Shown here: positions 1-7,481 of the stretch, one piece after another
Position numbering within the stretch: the stretch's first letter is position 1
How the letters are laid out: the number at the start of each line of letters is the position of its first letter
Assembly (NCBI GenBank): GCA_021151525.1
Contig: JAGKXD010000138.1
Span: 1-9,251, forward strand
DNA from: Cellvibrionaceae bacterium
Lineage (GTDB): Bacteria; Pseudomonadota; Gammaproteobacteria; Pseudomonadales; Cellvibrionaceae
Length of the DNA stretch: 9,251 nt
Direction: 5' to 3'
Program-made: the position numbers and the translations under genes
The notes under the pieces: generated by a model
Databases searched by the model: none
What the model was told of the DNA's origin: nothing
Seen by the model: the letters and a program-made list of their open reading frames with translations, nothing else

Positions 1-27
1 GACCCAAATTTTACGATTTATAGTTTA

Positions 28-822
28 TTAAGCTTCGTTACTCGGTTTACCTATAGTCGCTAAAATTCCACCATCCACATATACAATTTGGCCCGTCACA
101 AAGTCGCTCGCCTTAGATGCAAGAAATATGGTTGCGCCTTGCAAATCGTCCGGATCACCCCATTTGCCTGCCGGCGTGCGGCTGATAATAAAATCATTGA
201 AAGGGTGGCCATCTACCCGAATAGGTTCGGTCTGGCTGGTGGCAAAATAGCCGGGGCCAATGCCGTTAACCTGCACATTATATTTTGCCCATTCGGTTGC
301 CATATTTTTGGTCAGCATTTTTAAACCGCCTTTTGCTGCAGCATAAGCGCCAACAGAATTGCGGCCGAGTTCGCTCATCATTGAGCAGATGTTAATAATT
401 TTTCCGCGACGGCGTTCAACCATTTTGCGCGCAACGGGGCGTGTCATGGTGAATACGCCAGTCAAATCAATTTTGATAACTTCTTCAAAATCTGCCAGCG
501 ACATTTCTAAGAGGGGTGTGCGTTTAATAATACCGGCGTTGTTAATTAGAATATCAATGGCTCCGTGATCTTGTTCAATTTGCTCGACTGCAGCGCTCAC
601 TTGATCTTCGTCGGTTACGTTAAATTTATAACCAAAGGCTTTGAAGCCCATTTCGCGGTAGGTATTCACAGCAGCATCAATTTTTTCTTGTGATGAGTTG
701 CCGTTAATAACTAAGGTTGCACCAGCACTGGCAAGACCAGCCGCCATTGACATGCCCAAGCCGTGAGTTGCGCCGGTTACTACAGCAATTTTTCCGGTTA
801 AATCAAATAAAGGATGATTCAT
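28..822 (-). CDS. kduD: 2-dehydro-3-deoxy-D-gluconate 5-dehydrogenase (SDR family, KduD-like)
   Basis: A 264-residue cytoplasmic short-chain dehydrogenase, likely catalysing the NAD(P)-dependent reduction of 2,5-diketo-3-deoxygluconate to 2-keto-3-deoxygluconate, the step after KduI in pectin catabolism. Seen in the protein: the Rossmann motif TGATHGLG at residues 16-23, NNAG at 94-97, and the catalytic Ser147, Tyr160 and Lys164 in S-x12-Y-x3-K spacing. The C-terminal YVDGG at 248-252 is usual for the family. The position that normally holds the tetrad Asn carries Asp119 (in IDLTGVF). The stretch ICSMMSELGR with AYAAAKGGLKMLTKN resembles, from memory, proteins annotated as gluconate 5-dehydrogenase, so the name is not settled by sequence alone; the adjacent kduI favours the KduD role. 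The ATG at 822 has only a weak GAG-type ribosome site. The gene lies 173 bases after kduI, and the gap holds a large palindrome. Family certain; exact substrate probable. Confidence 0.85.
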   Translation of the reverse strand: MNHPLFDLTGKIAVVTGATHGLGMSMAAGLASAGATLVINGNSSQEKIDAAVNTYREMGFKAFGYKFNVTDEDQVSAAVEQIEQDHGAIDILINNAGIIKRTPLLEMSLADFEEVIKIDLTGVFTMTRPVARKMVERRRGKIINICSMMSELGRNSVGAYAAAKGGLKMLTKNMATEWAKYNVQVNGIGPGYFATSQTEPIRVDGHPFNDFIISRTPAGKWGDPDDLQGATIFLASKASDFVTGQIVYVDGGILATIGKPSNEA

Positions 823-843
823 ATCTTTAACTCATTTTTAGTC

Positions 844-932
844 GGGAGTCGTCATCCTCGCGTAGCGGGGATCCAGTTTTTGCTTTGCTGTTTTAACTGT
901 TGGATCCCCGCTGCGCGAGGATGACGATTCCC
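844..932. repeat. Long near-perfect palindrome (REP/MITE-like) between kduI and kduD
   Basis: Arms at 844-875 and 901-932 are inverted copies of 32 bases that differ at two positions (848/928 and 863/913). They are separated by a 25-base, T-rich loop. The arm core reads GTCATCCTCGCG then TAGCGGGGATCCA. It belongs to the style of intergenic hairpin with a GGGGATCCA end that recurs across many proteobacterial genomes; that comparison is from general knowledge and no other copy lies in this window. In the plus-strand RNA both mismatches would be G-U pairs. In the minus-strand transcript that carries kduI and kduD they would be C-A mismatches. The kduI-distal end of the hairpin stops 21 bases before the kduD start codon. 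There is no T-tract directly after it on the minus strand, so it is unlikely to be a simple intrinsic terminator. It may stabilise or process the transcript. Confidence 0.85.
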
Positions 933-963
933 TATTTAATTAGTAATTATATTTGCTTCGAGG

Positions 964-1010
964 TTATCGCACTTCACTTTTAACGTACGGCACTATTAAC
1001 GAACTTCACT
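964..1010 (-). repeat. Short direct repeat duplicating the 3' end of kduI
   Basis: On the minus strand the last 15 bases of kduI (1010-996, AGTGAAGTTCGTTAA, coding Ser-Glu-Val-Arg-stop) recur 32 bases downstream at 978-964 as AGTGAAGTGCGATAA. Thirteen of 15 bases match, and the two changes would both be synonymous (Val GTT to GTG, Arg CGT to CGA). The second copy is out of frame with kduI and follows its stop codon. A smaller echo, CGTTAATAGTG and CGTTAAAAGTG, lies inside the same stretch. It may be a remnant of a small tandem duplication or of a replaced gene end, or chance. Confidence 0.5.
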
Positions 1011-1835
1011 CGGCTTATGAAAATCCATATCCGTGTAATCGTGGTTCTCACCCGCCATGCCCCAAATAAATGTGTAATTCGCAGTGCCTACACCTGAATG
1101 CATTGACCATGGCGGTGACACAACTGCTTGCTCATTGCCAACCCAAATATGGCGGGTTTCTTCGGCGGGCCCCATGAAGTGGCACACAGCGTGATCTTGC
1201 GGAATGTTAAAATAAAAATAAGCTTCCATACGGCGGCTATGTGTATGCATGGGCATGGTGTTCCAAATGCTACCGGGTTTTAATTCGGTCATACCCATTT
1301 GTAATTGGCAGGTATCGAGTACGGTGCTAATCATTAATTGATAAATATCGCGCTCGTTGCAAGTATCGCCTGCGCCCATGTGCAGAACTTTGCTATTTTC
1401 TTTGTTCACTTTTTTAGTGGGGTAAGCGCAATGTGCCGGCGTTGAATTCAAATAAAACTTTGCAGGGTTACTGCTGTCGTCGCTACTAAAAGACACTTCT
1501 TTTGCGCCGCGACCAATGTAGATAGCTTCTTTAGTGCCAATTTCAAAGACTTCACCATCAACGGTGACTTTGCCATTACCACCAATATTAATGGCACCGA
1601 GTTCACGGCGTTGTAAAAAGCTTTCTGCTTTTAATTGTTCAATAGGTTCAAGCTTTACTGCTTTATTAACTGGCATGGCTCCGCCAACTATCAGGCGCTC
1701 GTAATGGGTGTAAACAAACACAATGTCATCAGCGGCAAAGACATTTTCAATTAGGAAGTGTTTGCGTAATTTTTCGGTGTCATAGTGTTTGTAGTCATCA
1801 ACATGGACTGCAAAACGTTCTTCAATCTTTTTCAT
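996..1835 (-). CDS. kduI: 5-dehydro-4-deoxy-D-glucuronate isomerase (KduI)
   Basis: A 279-residue cytoplasmic metalloenzyme of the cupin-like KduI family. It isomerises 5-keto-4-deoxyuronate (4-deoxy-L-threo-5-hexosulose uronate) to 2,5-diketo-3-deoxygluconate, which KduD then reduces. Length matches the E. coli enzyme (278 residues). The zinc ligands are all present: His197 and His199 in MPMHTHSRRMEAYFYF, Glu204 in the same motif, and His246 in PPWSMHSG, each shifted by one from the E. coli numbering I recall. HIWVGNEQAVVSPPWSMHSG at 229-248 is a strong family signature. The ATG at 1835 is preceded by AGAAAGG about nine bases upstream, a good ribosome-binding site. The gap to the upstream GH105 gene is 66 bases with no clear terminator, so co-transcription is likely. 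It connects extracellular pectin cleavage to the KDG branch of central metabolism. Identity is secure. Confidence 0.96.
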   Translation of the reverse strand: MKKIEERFAVHVDDYKHYDTEKLRKHFLIENVFAADDIVFVYTHYERLIVGGAMPVNKAVKLEPIEQLKAESFLQRRELGAINIGGNGKVTVDGEVFEIGTKEAIYIGRGAKEVSFSSDDSSNPAKFYLNSTPAHCAYPTKKVNKENSKVLHMGAGDTCNERDIYQLMISTVLDTCQLQMGMTELKPGSIWNTMPMHTHSRRMEAYFYFNIPQDHAVCHFMGPAEETRHIWVGNEQAVVSPPWSMHSGVGTANYTFIWGMAGENHDYTDMDFHKPSEVR

Positions 1836-1901
1836 TTGTTAAAACCTTTCTTTCAAGAGAGTGTTAAATATTCAGTTGTGTAATTACCTATGCAATAGAA
1901 A

Positions 1902-4442
1902 TTATTTTTTTAATAGCTTATACATTTCTACGCCGGCCAAAATAAATGGCGTATTGCCTTTGGCATCATTAGAAGTGATAGGTTCGGTCATGTAGTAGTC
2001 GTAACTACCGTCGCGCCCAACACCTAAACCTGCCACCAGACATTGACCATTCATGGAAATTTTTCCATCGGGTCCAATACTGGCGAATTCATTAATTAAT
2101 CCGGTGTAAGTTTTAATCGCTGCGGTGCGATAAGATGCTGGCAAGTAACCGCGATTAATCGCTTTGGTTAAAAAATAACTAAACATGGCGGTAGCAGTTG
2201 ATTCACGATAATTACCTATGGCGCTAGGACGATCAGTAATTTGCCACCAAGTGCCAGTCGCTTGATCTTGATAACGCAAAATATCCGGTGCAAGTTCGTT
2301 GATAATATCGATCAGGGTTTTGCGCAATTCTTTTTCTTTCGGCGGTAAAAAATCTAATACATCTACCAACGCCATGGCATACCAACCCATACCGCGCGAC
2401 CAATATTGCGAAGCGCGTCCGTTGGCTTTATCCGCCCAATCTGCTTTTTTCGATTCGTCCCAAGCGTGGTAATAAAGCCCGGTTTTAGGGTTGCGCAGAT
2501 GATCGCGTGCAATCACAAATTCGTGCACAGCTTCTTTAAAACTTTCATGTTGCTGTTCACCCGTTTCGTAAGCTGCAGCGTATTGCGCTAAAAATGGCAT
2601 GCCCATATAAACACCATCCATCCACAATTGATTGGGATAAATAATACGATGCCAGAATGCGCCTTCTGATGTGCGCGGGTGACGTTTTAAATTTGCGCGC
2701 AATAAATCCACCGCTTTGCGATATTTTGCTTCTTGGGTTTTTTGTTCCAGCAAGATAATCATTTCACCCGGCTTGGTTCTATCAATGCTAAATAAATCGG
2801 CATTAAACCCTGTAATTTTTCCTTCAGGGGTGATGTAGCTGCCGGAGACACTTTCCAAGGCCTTGGTGTAGCGTTCATCGGGTGACACTTCATTGAGTTT
2901 TTGCAGGGCATAAATTTGCATGCCCACTACATCGTATTCAAAGTTGGTGGGGCGCTTGCGAAATTCGTCCCAACCATTGGCGTGGTAACTCAAGGTTTTG
3001 CGCGCTAGTTCAGAATCAGCCAAACCTTTACTCCACGCTAACGCAGATTGAGCTGTGATGGGTTTAGCTTTTGCATTTGCGCTTAAACTTGATTCAACTT
3101 TCACTCGTGATTCTTTAGTGAGCCGTTCTACTTCACGGTCTAAATAAGCTTTAAATTCTGCTTCGGTTTTAATGGCATTAGCTTCTTGATCCCAAGCTGC
3201 GAGAAAATAATAGTCGAGATCGCCACCATTAGTGTTCATGACGGTTACATAAGAGCCATCGTCCTCGGTTTGCTTTTCGCGATCACCCTTGCGGAAAATA
3301 ACTGCCATGCCCAAATAACTATCCGCGCTGCTTAAACTTTGTTTGCCCCAGCTGGCGGCGTAAGTCCATGCGCTGCCGCTAATGTTTTCGCTGCCCAAAA
3401 GCAATTTGGTATTGGGATGTTTAACAACACCAATGGCGATATTGGGTAAATCTTTATTGACGCGCGCGCGTGGATCTATAGCGCTAGTTTGTGGTTCGTG
3501 CTCGGTAATTTTTAAGCGCGTATGCACCAAGCGACTGCCTGCGTTCATCGATAATTCGGAAGAAACATCAAACACATGGTTGTTCACTTGCCACTCATTG
3601 TATTTGATATTAAATGCAGAATAGAGCGCCCCATTTTCAACAATGGTAGCATCCCAAGTTTTTACCTTGGACATCAGCTCAACAGATTTACCATTCCAAA
3701 AACCGTAACCGCCGGTGCCCAGTGTTTTACCAACTTGCAAAATATCCTGACCCCATGGGGCATCTTTGTGATAATCGCCATAATCTTTTTGGCCGATATT
3801 TTGGAGCGCCATATCGCCAATCTTTTTGCCAAAGATATCAAAGCCGTTTCGCCAATCTAAATAAACACGATAGGCAACCTTATCGGATTCGATACCTGGG
3901 CCTTCGTAGCGAATAAAGTAGGAGTGATCAGTATATTGCGGCGGCGGAGTAAATTTTTGCACATTTTTAAACGTGCCTCCTTCGTATTTATCGCCATTCC
4001 ATTTGCCACCTTCTTTAATAGAGAGTTCAGCTTGCGTTTGTTTTTTGAGTGCAGGTACTTGAATACGTGCATCGCTCACAATGGTAAATTGTTGTGTCTG
4101 CGCGGCAGAAAAATCGGGAGTAACCAGAAGTGTGTCTGGCTTGCTGTCCATATCCGTATCGATTAATTGGCTGGGTAATATTTTTCCATTTTGTTGTGCA
4201 ACAAGATGTTTAATTTTTGCATCGTCGGCAGTCAAGCCTAAATCATAAAACGAAAAGTAGAGCGGTTCTTGCTCTCGTGCAAAATTGCTGGGGTTAGTTG
4301 CCTCAATGGTGGCAATGGTTGTTGCATTGGTTGAAGGCACAGCAACGGCAGTTGATTTGTCTGTAGTGCAAGCGCTCAATAAATTCAGCGATAAGCTGAT
4401 AAGCGTCAACGCAAAAATCTTGGATGATGTAATCTGTTTCAA
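1902..4442 (-). CDS. Lipoprotein fusing DUF4861 to a GH105 unsaturated uronyl hydrolase
   Basis: An 846-residue predicted lipoprotein. Residues 1-25 are a signal peptide ending in the lipobox LLSAC (Cys25); Thr at +2 suggests outer-membrane sorting. About residues 55-430 resemble DUF4861, best seen in KWNGDKYEGGTF (147-158) and YEGPGIESDKVAYRVYLDW (179-197). After a linker near 430-465, residues 466-846 form an alpha/alpha-barrel of the GH105 (YteR/RhiN) family. Visible there are QLWMDGVYMGMPF with the likely catalytic Asp609, GLYYHAWDES with His659, WSRGMGW at 681-687, ESTATAMF from Glu747, and SNDAKGNTPFILA at 824-836. GH105 enzymes hydrolyse the 4,5-unsaturated uronate from the non-reducing end of lyase-generated pectic oligosaccharides; the product feeds KduI, encoded next. 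The function of DUF4861 is unknown to me; a carbohydrate-binding or enzymatic role is a guess. The start is TTG, supported by GGAG five bases upstream and by the intact signal peptide. Domain calls are from motif memory. Confidence 0.88.
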   Translation of the reverse strand: MKQITSSKIFALTLISLSLNLLSACTTDKSTAVAVPSTNATTIATIEATNPSNFAREQEPLYFSFYDLGLTADDAKIKHLVAQQNGKILPSQLIDTDMDSKPDTLLVTPDFSAAQTQQFTIVSDARIQVPALKKQTQAELSIKEGGKWNGDKYEGGTFKNVQKFTPPPQYTDHSYFIRYEGPGIESDKVAYRVYLDWRNGFDIFGKKIGDMALQNIGQKDYGDYHKDAPWGQDILQVGKTLGTGGYGFWNGKSVELMSKVKTWDATIVENGALYSAFNIKYNEWQVNNHVFDVSSELSMNAGSRLVHTRLKITEHEPQTSAIDPRARVNKDLPNIAIGVVKHPNTKLLLGSENISGSAWTYAASWGKQSLSSADSYLGMAVIFRKGDREKQTEDDGSYVTVMNTNGGDLDYYFLAAWDQEANAIKTEAEFKAYLDREVERLTKESRVKVESSLSANAKAKPITAQSALAWSKGLADSELARKTLSYHANGWDEFRKRPTNFEYDVVGMQIYALQKLNEVSPDERYTKALESVSGSYITPEGKITGFNADLFSIDRTKPGEMIILLEQKTQEAKYRKAVDLLRANLKRHPRTSEGAFWHRIIYPNQLWMDGVYMGMPFLAQYAAAYETGEQQHESFKEAVHEFVIARDHLRNPKTGLYYHAWDESKKADWADKANGRASQYWSRGMGWYAMALVDVLDFLPPKEKELRKTLIDIINELAPDILRYQDQATGTWWQITDRPSAIGNYRESTATAMFSYFLTKAINRGYLPASYRTAAIKTYTGLINEFASIGPDGKISMNGQCLVAGLGVGRDGSYDYYMTEPITSNDAKGNTPFILAGVEMYKLLKK

Positions 4443-4447
4443 AAGAA

Positions 4448-4451
4448 CTCC
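4448..4451 (-). promoter_or_regulatory. Ribosome-binding site fixing the TTG start of the GH105 gene
   Basis: On the minus strand GGAG lies five bases before TTG at 4442-4440 (GTGGAGTTCTTTTG). No ATG is nearby in frame. Starting at this TTG gives a complete lipoprotein signal with Cys25, which decides the start. Confidence 0.7.
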
Positions 4452-4479
4452 ACGTGTTGTTAGCGGCTGATTGAGCCAG

Positions 4480-4495
4480 AAGCACTTGTGTGCTT
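4480..4495 (-). other. Small perfect hairpin in the GH105 gene leader
   Basis: AAGCAC and GTGCTT pair as six-base arms around a four-base loop (minus-strand loop ACAA). A second short hairpin, GGCT/AGCC with a five-base loop, follows at 4465-4477. Both lie in the presumed 5' untranslated leader between the terminator after the receptor gene and the ribosome site. They could be an operator or leader structure, or chance. Confidence 0.35.
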
Positions 4496-4530
4496 TTCTT
4501 TTGATAATGAGGTTGTTGAGCTTATGCGGA

Positions 4531-4558
4531 TTTATAAATTTGTAGCTTTAACAAACAA
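4531..4558 (-). promoter_or_regulatory. Weak candidate promoter for GH105-kduI-kduD
   Basis: On the minus strand TTGTTT (4558-4553) and TATAAA (4536-4531) are 16 bases apart, a plausible sigma70 pair. It overlaps the T-tract of the upstream terminator and would start transcription about 80 bases before the TTG codon. The support is a consensus match in AT-rich DNA only; the argument for some promoter here is that a terminator precedes the gene. Confidence 0.3.
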
Positions 4559-4586
4559 ACAGGGATGCCGGTAAACCGACATCCCC
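4551..4586 (-). terminator. Intrinsic terminator or attenuator after the TonB-dependent receptor gene
   Basis: On the minus strand, 26 bases after the receptor stop codon, GGGATGTCGGT and ACCGGCATCCC (4585-4562) form a stem with one G-U pair and a tight TTTA-type loop. It is followed directly by TGTTTGTTTGTT (down to 4551). The mismatch would be an unpaired C-A on the plus strand, so the structure is best as minus-strand RNA, which matches gene direction. The T-tract is interrupted by G residues, so partial read-through into the GH105 gene is plausible. No plus-strand gene needs it. Confidence 0.75.
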
Positions 4587-4611
4587 ATTTTAAACCTTTA
4601 CTTGAACGGAA

Positions 4612-7431
4612 TTAGAATTTGTAATTCACGCCCAAGTTAAATTGTCTGCCAGTCTCGTGAACATAAGACAAACGTGGTTCGCTCGACTCAACCCATTGAT
4701 CGTCAATTTCGTTGGTCAGGTTCAGCATATCAAGAGTCACTTTGAAGTGCTCGTTGAAATCATAAGACACTTGCGCATCTACGTTAGTGGTGCCGTTGGT
4801 ACCATTTTGGTAGTTGGCGTTAGAGTCTTTCACTGCCAGCGTTAAGTAACCATCACGCTTAGCAACAGACACACGTGCTTTAAATGCATCTTTCTCAAAG
4901 TAAATGGTTGCGCTGTATGCATTAGGTGACAAACTCAACAAGGGTGCATTAGTTAACGTTTGGGTGGTCACAATACTACCGTTAACGGTGCTGGTTGAGG
5001 AGGTTATGTAATTCATGTCTGATGCAACATGAGTATATGAGCCTATGAAACCAAAGTTTTGCCAGAAGCCGGGCAAGAAGGTAAATGGTTGTTGATAGTT
5101 AACTTCGTAACCATTAATGGTGCCGCCTGGTGCGTTAGCTGGGCGCGATACGCCCCACTGTAAATTTTCATTACAGTTGGAGTTTGCGGCTGTGCTGTAT
5201 GAAGTACCGCAAGCGGCAACTGCTAAGTCAGCTGACAAACCCAGTTGAGCGAAGGTCAAACTATCAGGAACTGTTTGTACGAAAGTATCAACTTCTTTTC
5301 TAAATAACGCCAAGCCCAACGCAGATTCTTTTGCGAAGTACCATTCAACACCTAAATCATAGCTTTTGGCTTTTGATGGATTCAGGTATGGGTTGTTAAT
5401 GGTAATGGCGCGGTTAGTGCCCGTGTAGGTTACGTTAGTGTCGTTAGTCAGGTTGCTCATGTTAGAACGCGCAATACCTTCAGAGTATGCAGCGCGAACT
5501 AACACATCTTCTGTGGGTTCGAGCACCAAATTAATGGATGGCAAAGTATCTGAGTAGTTGCGAGTAACATATTCTTGTCCCCACACTTTATTGCGTTGTA
5601 CCCAGCCGCTTGAAGTTTGCTCTGTGGTGAAGTGGCGCACGCCGAAGTCACCGCGGAATGGCAAGCCTGCAATTTCAGTTTTGAATTCTGCTTGGATATA
5701 TTCGCTGTCGGTTTTTTCCGTAACATCAAATGTACTGCTGCGTGCTGTGCTGCTTTCTGCAATAGTCATTGGTTTGTCCCACAGCTTGTAGGTATCCATT
5801 ACTAATGCGCGGTTAGGTAACAACCATGGTACGTTTTGGCCTAAACCTGAATTGTATTGCACAATTAAATCTGGGCTTGATTGCAAATTCACGCCGCAAG
5901 ATGGGCTCGCAGTATTAGCTGCAGTGGTGTTGCCTGTGAGCGCACAGTTTGCAGTGGTGCCCAAACCTTCGCCGCCGAGATAAGCTTGTTGCCAAGTATC
6001 AAACGCAAATTTCTTATAAGCTGCACCTGCTTTCAATGTGAGGCTATCGTTCAAGTCGTAAGCTAGGTTGAAGTTGGCGGTGTCGTAATTATTTTCAGTT
6101 GCCTGCGGACGTTGACGCACGCTGTTGATTGACCAGTTTGCAGGAACGTAAGCACCATCGCCAAAGGTAATGCGACCATCGCCATTGCGATAATCCCACG
6201 TTAAGTTTTGGTTGTTGGCTTGCATGATAATGGTGTTTTGAATGGGGTTTTGGAAATCAGATCTTGATCTGCCCGCCATCGCATCCACATGGAAACTATC
6301 GCTGAAATCATGTTTTGCAGAGATGGTGTACATGGAGTAGTCGGTGGTCATTTGGTCTTCACGGCTTTCACCCAAAAGACGCGCACCGGTCATGCTCGCA
6401 TAATTCAAACTATTGCCTTGAATTTCATAATCAAGAATATTGACACTGGCGTTTTGTGTTCCGTTCATTGACGCTTCAAGGAATTTTTCTTTGCGATTTG
6501 CTTCATAGTTTGATTTCAATGCATCGATGCTAATTTCAGTAGCGTCTGTTGGGCGGAATTGCAAAGACGCACTCATGCCTTCGCGAGATAAATTAGTTTC
6601 GTAAGAATCGTAACGTGGAATACGTGGGTGGAATGCAGTAGTGATTGGATCTGTAGCGAGAATGGTAACGCCTTTGAGTTTACCGAATTTTTCGTTCGCT
6701 GCGTTGCTCCAACGTACAGTACTGGTTCCTTGATCGAGGATACTGCGCTCAGCGTAAGAGTAAGAGAACAATGCGCCTACTTTGCCATCCATAAATGTAT
6801 TGCTGATCAGGAAGCCACCTGCTGGATCATTTTTAGTTGAGAGATCGTTGTAACCTAATTGTCCGTTGGCGGTAAATACGAAACCTTCTTTATCGAATGG
6901 ACGTGGTGCGCGCATATCAACTGTCGCACCGAGAGAACCTTCGTCAACATCAGCAGAACCAGTTTTGTGCACAACCAAAGCGCTGAACAAATCTGAAGAG
7001 AAAACGTTGAAGTCAAAACTGCGGCCGCGGTTGTTACCACCGGTGGCGTCAGTACCGCCAGTGGTAGTTGACGTTTCCATGCCGTTGATACGAACACGAG
7101 TGTATTGCGCGCTCAAACCGCGCACAGAAATGTTGCGACCTTCACCGCCGGAGCGAGTGATAGCAACACCGGGAATACGTTGCAAAGATTCAGCGAGGTT
7201 GTTGTCGGGGAATTCGGCAATGTCAGACGCCATAATGGCATCAACTGAGCCAGTTGCATCGCGTTTTGCGTCCAATGCTTTTGCTTGGCTCGCGCGGAAA
7301 CCCGTTACTTGAATCTCCTCGATTGCTTCGTCTTGTGCAGATTGCGCAAAAGTTCCTTGGGTATAAATGGTGGTTGGCAATGCAACCGCCATGGCGAGCA
7401 CCAGCGGATTAATTTTAAATTTATGACTCAT
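4612..7431 (-). CDS. TonB-dependent outer-membrane receptor, likely for pectic oligosaccharides
   Basis: A 939-residue outer-membrane transporter of the large carbohydrate-associated TonB-receptor subclass (TonB-Xanth-Caul type). Residues 1-29 are a Sec signal peptide with a probable cleavage after TFA (Ala29). The TonB box is EEIQVTG at 38-44. The plug domain spans about 55-175, with LAESLQRIPGVAITR (79-93), NISVRGLSAQYTRVRING (100-117) and GSLGATVDMRAPRPF (165-179). The rest is a beta-barrel with PSINLVLEPTEDVLVRAAYS at 631-650, and it ends in the aromatic Phe939 usual for barrel assembly. Two close cysteine pairs (496/512 and 741/753) probably form loop disulfides. Its location between GH28 and GH105 genes argues that it imports oligogalacturonides or rhamnogalacturonan fragments, using ExbBD/TonB energy supplied from elsewhere; the substrate is inferred. 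ATG at 7431 is preceded by GGGGAA about ten bases upstream. The gene ends at a terminator-like hairpin and may be expressed at a different level from the downstream enzymes. Confidence 0.93.
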   Translation of the reverse strand: MSHKFKINPLVLAMAVALPTTIYTQGTFAQSAQDEAIEEIQVTGFRASQAKALDAKRDATGSVDAIMASDIAEFPDNNLAESLQRIPGVAITRSGGEGRNISVRGLSAQYTRVRINGMETSTTTGGTDATGGNNRGRSFDFNVFSSDLFSALVVHKTGSADVDEGSLGATVDMRAPRPFDKEGFVFTANGQLGYNDLSTKNDPAGGFLISNTFMDGKVGALFSYSYAERSILDQGTSTVRWSNAANEKFGKLKGVTILATDPITTAFHPRIPRYDSYETNLSREGMSASLQFRPTDATEISIDALKSNYEANRKEKFLEASMNGTQNASVNILDYEIQGNSLNYASMTGARLLGESREDQMTTDYSMYTISAKHDFSDSFHVDAMAGRSRSDFQNPIQNTIIMQANNQNLTWDYRNGDGRITFGDGAYVPANWSINSVRQRPQATENNYDTANFNLAYDLNDSLTLKAGAAYKKFAFDTWQQAYLGGEGLGTTANCALTGNTTAANTASPSCGVNLQSSPDLIVQYNSGLGQNVPWLLPNRALVMDTYKLWDKPMTIAESSTARSSTFDVTEKTDSEYIQAEFKTEIAGLPFRGDFGVRHFTTEQTSSGWVQRNKVWGQEYVTRNYSDTLPSINLVLEPTEDVLVRAAYSEGIARSNMSNLTNDTNVTYTGTNRAITINNPYLNPSKAKSYDLGVEWYFAKESALGLALFRKEVDTFVQTVPDSLTFAQLGLSADLAVAACGTSYSTAANSNCNENLQWGVSRPANAPGGTINGYEVNYQQPFTFLPGFWQNFGFIGSYTHVASDMNYITSSTSTVNGSIVTTQTLTNAPLLSLSPNAYSATIYFEKDAFKARVSVAKRDGYLTLAVKDSNANYQNGTNGTTNVDAQVSYDFNEHFKVTLDMLNLTNEIDDQWVESSEPRLSYVHETGRQFNLGVNYKF

Positions 7432-7462
7432 GTTTGCTATTCCCCGTATTTATTGTTGATTG

Positions 7463-7481
7463 ATCACATTAGCGCTGTGAT
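7463..7481. promoter_or_regulatory. Inverted repeat upstream of the receptor gene (candidate operator)
   Basis: ATCACA and TGTGAT are perfect six-base arms around a seven-base spacer, centred about 40 bases before the receptor start codon. The polarity is opposite to a CRP site (TGTGA-N6-TCACA), so CRP is not implied. It could be an operator for a local uronate-responsive regulator or a leader hairpin. No clear -10/-35 pair was found in the 200-base gap; GATAAT at 7595-7590 on the minus strand is the best -10-like word but lacks a well-spaced -35. Confidence 0.35.

Noticed and set aside
844..932. Intrinsic terminator of kduI
   Set aside because: The hairpin has a 25-base loop and is not followed by a T-tract on the minus strand; the repeat-element reading fits better.
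1905..1911. Run of seven A (minus strand) at the GH105 gene end as a programmed frameshift site
   Set aside because: It is immediately followed by the stop codon, and the C-terminus already matches a complete GH105 domain.
6866..7312. 148-residue plus-strand open frame opposite the receptor plug domain
   Set aside because: It lies wholly antisense to a strongly supported conserved domain, has low-complexity composition and shows no recognisable motif or ribosome site.
7463..7481. CRP-binding site
   Set aside because: The half-sites have the opposite polarity (ATCACA first, TGTGAT second) and the spacer does not fit TGTGA-N6-TCACA.
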